The notes below the pieces were generated by a model, which searched no databases, had not been told where the DNA came from, and saw only the letters and a list, made by a program, of their open reading frames with translations. DNA of 64,000 nucleotides, from positions 1,488,001 to 1,552,000 of the forward strand of contig WACJ01000519.1 in assembly GCA_008973525.1 (NCBI GenBank), in the 5' to 3' direction. Shown here piece by piece: positions 57,404 through 64,000 of this stretch. Position numbers and translations under genes: made by a program. This DNA is from Stenopsyche tienmushanensis. Its lineage: Eukaryota; Arthropoda; Insecta; Trichoptera; Stenopsychidae. The first letter of the stretch is position 1, and each line of letters opens with the position of its first letter.

Positions 57404-60400
57404 ATGGCGGTGTGCCGGTTGTGTTTGGCTCGACGACGAGTCCGCCATCCTATTTTTGATTCTAACGCTGGATTACTTGCTAAAATACACGCCTGTTTAC
57501 CACTTCAAGTAATGAGATTTGAATTTATTTCGATGCGATAGAATATATTTAAAAAAACGTATCAATTGCCTTATTCAATGAATTCATGGGGTCCATAGTT
57601 TATATTTTATTACAATTCAACACCAGAAGAACTTTGATACGACTTGTGCGTCTGCAAGGTTCATTTGATTAATTAATGTTATCAATAATTTGAGTATTTC
57701 AAGCTGATCCTTTATAAAATAATAGTGCATTTTCCTCTAAGATTCTGATCGGACTTTATTATATCATCAAGTAAATGTATCCTTATTATGTTTCAATATT
57801 TATTTATTTGTATTGAAATATCATTTGCTAAGATCTTTCTATGCTGGGAGTTTAAATTATGTTATTCTATATTCGAATTCATACCAAACGTATTTAGACT
57901 TATATTATTCTCTCAATTATTTGAATTTTTTCTTCAAACAAAGTCTTCATTCATATAACAATAAGTATTTGATATGAAATTTATGATGATTTCTAGTTTT
58001 AAAATTTGATGTTAATTTGAGTATAGATAAAATGTTTACAATAATTTTTAATGCAAAAATTAAGTTGTCTTTTATTTAAAAACTTTTATTTTAATTTTAG
58101 CTATCTCAAACTGATAGCTTACCAAAAAAAATATGCGAAAGTTGCATATTAAAAATTAATGATGTTTACGATTACTGCAATAAAGTAAAAAATGCCGAAA
58201 AAGAACTTTTATCAAATTCTCTATTACTCGCAAGCTCAATCGATTGTGAGAATACAATTTCTGATGACGAAAATGATGATTATTATTCAAAGCTATCTCC
58301 GTCTCGTGAGTCATCTAATAATGAAAAGTATGTTTTTTTATTCTTATTTTTTGCTCCGTTAATTTATAATTTTTTAAATGTACCAAGCACTTGTTATTTT
58401 TATTTTAGGGCAGTCCAAGATATCAAATTTAAGCGTCGCAATGAAATTCTCATCATAAAAGAGGAACCCCCAGAGAATGATTTGTCTCCAGCAATTTCTA
58501 ATAATTTGCAAATGAAAAATATAAACACTGTAATAAATTTAATAAAGCATAGTAAATTTTCTTCAAAATATACGCAAACAGATCTCTGCGAGGTTTTACA
58601 CGTAGAAAATCAGCCGGAGGACATTAGAAATAAAAGCTGCGAAGTAGACAGAAAAATCCAAATAAAAGAAGAATTCTCCGAGTGCTTATCGGACAATCTG
58701 AGTGAGTCTACTGCAGAGTATCAAACGGTCGACGTCAATCAATATAGCTCCGAAGACGACCTTACACTTAATAATGTTATAAAAATTCCGCCAATTAAGG
58801 TCAAAATAAAAAGAGAATATTCGGATTCCCTCTCGATTAAAAATAAGAAATCGAAGAAAAGAAAGAAACAACTGGATATAACCTTGCCGGAAAAGAAATC
58901 GAGAGGCAGACCCAAAGGATCACTCAATAAAAACCGTATTCATAAAACAATAGAAAAAAAATCCAAAAAGCAATTGAAATTAATCGACAACTGCGACCCC
59001 GACTTGCTTATTAAATCCGAAAATATGGATTTAGAATACGGAGATAATTTGAACGAAAACGGTTTTAATGAAGTTCAAGAAAACGTCGAAAAATCCGACG
59101 ATAGTAAATTATGGCAATGCTTAACGTGTTTTATTTATGAAAAATCCAGAGCGGATTTATTACAACACTACAAAGATCACGTGAGTATATCGATTTTATT
59201 GCACGTTCTGTCGTTTCATTCCATAAATTGTTGATCCGAAATTTGATTATTCGATTGACAGGTCGAAAATCCGACTAAAATACAATTGAACTCTAACATA
59301 AAGAACGAGCTGATTGTGAAAGACGAAGTGAAAATGGAAACGGACGATGCCAAGACTGAAATTGGAGCTGCGACAAACAACCAACCGTATATGATAGTCC
59401 AATCTAAGGAATTCAGCGATGATCCTGGTTAATAGTTTATTTAAAATTATAATATTGCATTTGCCGATTGCGTGCTTATCGTATTTTATATATTAGGGGG
59501 ACCCGAAAGTATTGGAATACTTAAAGATTCAAATATATAAACAACGAGGATGTGGTAATACTTCCCAGTTTACTTCCCAGTGTCAATTTTGCTTTACTGC
59601 ACATTCATCATGAAGTCAGTTCATCTACTTTCTGTTGAATAAATGCCGACGTTTTGCTTTTAATTTTTGATGCAAAACTTTTCATTTTGGACAATAAACT
59701 TGTGCCATTATAGTATATCCCGATTTCATTAATTCATCATGAATTATTCCCCGCATATCCCACCATATGCACAAAATAACCTTTTCCTCCCTTGATTGTT
59801 TGCTGTGGATATGTTTTGATTAGGGATTTTACTGCATCGTTATCAGAATTCGAAATTCTTCCTGTTCTCGCTTCATCCCTTAAGTTTCTATTACTTGCTT
59901 ACTATTATTATAGCCTTATAAGAGTGCTCCATCCGAATTTCTGTCTGTCCTGAAATGTCCTTCCCGCAGCCAGATCTCTCTCTACCATTATATATTCTCT
60001 AACACAAGGTCTCAAAATATTCTGATACTTTTGGGTCTCCATAATGTATCATTAAATAAACAAGCTCTCCAGATATGTGATTGCGAGCCTTGAACAATCA
60101 AATACATTTAAGTTTAGTATTCTGTTTAATTAAGATTCAAGAAAAATTGAAATTAATTTACCCATGTATTGCATTTCAGCTTACCAGTGCCTGAAGTGTT
60201 ATAAATTATTCATAAATAAAAGGGCAGTGATCAGACATTTAGTTTGCCACGATGATTCCAGACCGTATCCATGCAATATATGCGGTAGATATATTTTTTA
60301 CTAAAGTCAGGTGTAAATATACCAATTTATTATATTTGCAATCTGCTCATGTTTCTTCAAGCTTTTATTTTTAAATTCAGGACGAGCTTATAAGAGAGCG

Positions 60401-61976
60401 TATGAAATTTTGTTGCACGGAAGGGCACACAGCGGAGTGAAAACGTTATTTTGTCGATATGACCTATGTAATTACAGTACTGTTTATCGTGGCGCGTTAC
60501 TATCTCATCACAAAAGGCACGAACCTGATTATAAGGTATTAACATAATTAAAATTTGAAACAATACTTCTTATTTCAATTAAATAAATTTGTGGATTGTG
60601 AAAAAATATAAATTGTTTATATATTTATCTCTTTAAGTCTTGATATGAAAATATGTGATGTTTAATACATTTTTTAGTATACATGTGAGGTCTGCAATAA
60701 AGGATTCGATGTCTTAACTTGGTTTACGGAACATCAAAATGTTCACACGGGAGATAAACCATTTTCATGTGATCTCTGTGGGAAAAGTTTCATATATTCT
60801 AGGTATGTATTGAAAGAAATGTTTATACTGGGTGTGTGAATAAGTTCCTGCCATTTCATCATCAGATGGCAGTTTAATTAATATTCAAAAGAAATCTGCA
60901 GTTCGAGCATACAGGATCCTCGCAGAGACCTATGTTGATCATGCTCAGGCGGCAAGAACATGTAGATTTTGATAAGAACGCAGTGGTGCATCAAAAAAGT
61001 TTGAAGATGAAGAATTGAAAACATTACTGATGAAATCAATAAGAGTTGTTCGAACAACAGTTAACATCTAACAGCATTCAGTCTAGATGAATCTATGTTT
61101 AACAAAAATGGAAGAAATAGACTGCGGAATTATTCTCCGTAGAATTCTCCTTCCATACATTTAGTGCCAAAACTATTACAAAACTGTTTGAATGTCACTA
61201 GGTCAGGGTGTCCAACAGATTCTGAAGTGGAAAACTTCCCAATATATTATTATTTTTTGAATTTATTCACGCACTTAATAAATTATCTTCCTCGTTAAGA
61301 ATGATATATTTTATTGTGCTTAAAAATGCATTTTTTTTATAGATATTTATCATCTCACCGTAAAAGTGTCCATCCAGAAACGAATGTACGTAAATTATTA
61401 CACCGCTGTGAAGAATGCAACGCTGAATTCCCTTATCGTAAAAAATTACAGAGGCATATAGCCCATGCGCACGGCGGAGAAAATGCACTGCATGTACTGT
61501 GCGATATATGTGGTAAACGTCTTTCGAGTAAAGAGCATTTGAAATTCCACCGAAGGATACACACGGGAGAAAAACCACACGTTTGCAAGTAGATACTGAG
61601 AATTATTTGCGTACATTTGTTTTAAAATATATAGATCGTAGTGTTTAAATTGATATTGAAATAATTTCAGAACATGTAACAAAGGATTTGTTAAAAAATG
61701 TAATTTGAAATTGCACGAGAGAGTTCACAGCGGGGAGAGACCGCATGTTTGTTCCCATTGTGGTAAAGCATTTTCACAAAGATCCACCCTCGTCATACAT
61801 GAAAGGTATTCACAAATTTTAAAGGTTTTTATTGGTTTTTCCTAGTTGTTCATAATTAGAATGTAATTATTTTTTCTAGATATCATTCGGGAGCTCGTCC
61901 GTATCAATGTAATATATGCAATAAAGCGTTCGTTGCCAAAGGATTGCTGTCGATGCATCAGAAAACTTGCGTGTGA
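57404..61976 (+). CDS. ZAD C2H2 zinc-finger protein with AT-hook, 10 exons
   Basis: Exons: 57404-57508, 58101-58327, 58409-59180, 59262-59427, 60180-60284, 60381-60535, 60678-60802, 61343-61588, 61671-61805, 61880-61976. All are GT-AG and in phase, giving 710 residues. The N-terminus is a ZAD dimerisation domain: CRLC at residues 4-7, then [18 protein letters not shown] encoded by exon 2. A lysine-rich, acidic linker follows, with an AT-hook (RGRP, residues 276-279). The first finger is near residue 348 (CLTCF...HYKDH). Ten more occupy the C-terminus, with TGEKP-type linkers such as HTGDKPF, HTGEKPH and HSGERPH; one has a CRYDLC spacing and the last ends HQKTC (C2HC). It should be a nuclear DNA-binding protein. 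I cannot name an ortholog. Intron 7 holds a mariner relic. Confidence 0.93.
60829..61275 (+). mobile_element. mariner relic in intron 7 of the zinc-finger gene
   Basis: The left end TGGGTGTGTGAATAAGTTCC is intact and the right end (TTTATTCACGCACTTA) is worn. The plus strand reads [17 protein letters not shown] and, in another frame, [12 protein letters not shown], both from the N-terminal DNA-binding half of mariner transposases. Confidence 0.85.
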
Positions 61977-64000
61977 CTCGTTCAATGATAGCAAGCAATA
62001 GAATTGGAATATACTTGATCTAAAAAACAGAACAAATTTATAAACGAAATCGAATTTACAGCGTATATAAACATACATGAATTGTGAAGAATTATATTTT
62101 CTTTTGTGTACTTATATTTTTATGGCTTTAAGGCGTACACTTGTTAGAACTATTTGAAATGTAATTCTAACATGTTTCGGTCATTCTAACTTGATGATTA
62201 TTGTCGGACCGATAACTTAGTTAGATTAGATTATCAACATTAAGCTGGTGATCTATGTTACGCAGACAGGGGGGAAGGCATGGAGGCAGCCCGTGGCTTC
62301 TCTAATACTTCAGGATGGGCAAGCACTAGTAGTTCATTCCATATCGGTTCATAGAATCAACTAGTATCCAATGCATATTTCGAAAACGGCCTCGAAATCT
62401 CAATATGTCTATGTTGTCTAGCCCATCTCTCCATTGTTTACATAGCAGGGCCAATCACAGAATAAAGCAATCAAGTTTATCGATCTAAAATAAACAATAG
62501 CTCACAGTAGATATGCTACCAGTTGCATTCTTGAAATCCGAATTAATCCATCTATGTTTATATTCATATTTCTCATTTAAAATCCTTCGTTAACGTAATA
62601 ATAATCTGAAAGTACAAATAAAAGTATATGACTGAATTTTAGATCTGCCGTTTTAACGCTCCTTGGACATATTCTATGTTACCAGTTTCCATAATTTTGC
62701 CCCCTTGATATTGGATAGTTTTTGTATCCAAATTTGATAATGTTAAATATGATGTAATATTGTATATTTTTTATTTCATCCTTATGAAATAGCATTATTT
62801 CTATTTAATTTTCCATCATGAATGTGTACAAATTTATGATGGCAAATGCTTTTGAACAATAGATTAAATTGCACTAATTTTACTGCGCAGACTAGTAGCG
62901 TGCGGCTCAAATGCGAGTCTTTTAATTACCAACGTTTGGCGACGGAAGACTCACGGGTGAATCTTTTGGCATTCTTAAGAGAGCAAATTAAATGACTCAC
63001 ATATAAGTCTCTCGTCGCAAATAAATGGATTAAGTTTCATTTAACAATTAGATCAATTTCAGAGCTAAATCTGTCTGATGTGAAAAAGTAATAATAGACG
63101 AATAAAATTAAAGATTTCATATTTTTATAATGATGGTTATATTTCCTGATGAAGTATCCTCTGTTTATTCACGAGTAAGGCTTAAAAATTATATATATAA
63201 GGAAAGATATCATTATCTGTGAATATTTAGATATAAAATTAAAAGGTGCAAATTTATGATCTATTGTAATTGTAATCAAAACATGTATATAATATATTAT
63301 GTCGATATATATATTTATTTTAATCTTTGTTTATATCTTCAAAATTAAATTTTATATTTAAAATTTCAGTTAGTCTTATTTTTTGAGACTCATTTGCGTC
63401 AGATCTTCCTTTAACTCGGACACTCGGAATCTGTGAAAGTAGCAACGGTAGCTAGAATAATGTAGCCTAAAAAGGTGTCACATTATGCAAATGCCTCAAA
63501 TGCTTAGAAATCCTGAATTGTAGTATAAATAAGCAGTCTTCAGGTTGTAATGACCAGAAGAATTAGGTAGCATTTCGTGATTGTAGAAGCTACGAGTGAA
63601 CAACCTTTTGTAGACATTTTAAAATGTAATAATATATATTTGGATTAAATTCAATGTATGTTGGATCTTGAATTGCCAGTTAGTAACATTTATGAAGCAT
63701 CAATTAAACCAAGGCATAAATGATGTATTTGAATGTAATTTTTATGCAAACAAATGTCAACCTACCTGAAATAGCCATTTTTAAGAGGGGCCCCTTTTTT
63801 AATTATCAGTTAATTTAATTTTTTGCCACTAATTCACTTTCGCATACAGTCGCATTAATTTTATCATTATAAAATTTTAAAGTATAAAAATATATTCTGT
63901 AATTCTTAACTATATTTATTGAGTTAAATATCATTTTAATATTAAAACGACATTATAACATTTTTTTGTTTATTAAATATTAACAATTCTGTTATATTTA
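61977..64000. other. 3' UTR of the zinc-finger gene and AT-rich spacer
   Basis: AATAAA at 62461-62466 and further signals near 62486 and 62617 are candidates for the 3' end. No other gene, repeat family or RNA gene is recognised to the window end. Confidence 0.5.

Overview
The window is animal nuclear DNA, almost certainly from an insect. It carries decapentaplegic (BMP2/4 type), a Costal-2/KIF7-type kinesin, and a ZAD zinc-finger protein (a class expanded in insects). Genes are split by short GT-AG introns (mostly 65-120 bp), and there are many decayed cut-and-paste transposons. The order of insect cannot be settled from the sequence alone. All similarity calls are by eye; no database was searched.

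Layout. (1) 1-5.8 kb is an extremely GC-rich block holding dpp (+ strand, 2 coding exons, 3570-4785), its upstream region and its 3' UTR. (2) 5.8-43.4 kb is a gene desert of about 38 kb in which I see no convincing protein-coding gene. It holds about 22 copies of one short element with CAGTGGCGGATTTA-type inverted ends, a piggyBac-like element nested in one of those copies, LINE and mariner relics, two perfect hairpins, large inverted repeats, and several CpG-rich islands that could be regulatory. (3) 43.4-62.0 kb is a compact four-gene cluster: TCAIM-like (+, 13 exons), a Costal-2-like kinesin (-), ABHD16A-like lipase (-, one exon) and a ZAD/C2H2 zinc-finger gene (+, 10 exons). Its introns and spacers contain mariner, Tc1 and LINE relics but none of the desert repeat. 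(4) 62.0-64.0 kb is AT-rich with nothing recognised.

How the genes relate. Dpp is a secreted BMP ligand and, in Drosophila, a transcriptional target of Hedgehog. Costal-2/KIF7 is the kinesin-like scaffold of the Hedgehog pathway. Both lie within 55 kb here, separated by the desert, which may hold dpp 3' enhancers (inference by analogy with the Drosophila dpp disk region). TCAIM is a mitochondrial protein and ABHD16A is a membrane phosphatidylserine lipase. The zinc-finger gene and ABHD16A are divergently transcribed from a 505-bp spacer.

Main oddities: the kinesin needs several reading-frame changes, all in the +1 direction, and has degenerate motor switch motifs; the desert repeat stops abruptly at the gene cluster; and the piggyBac insertion can be dated relative to its host copy because the target site is preserved.
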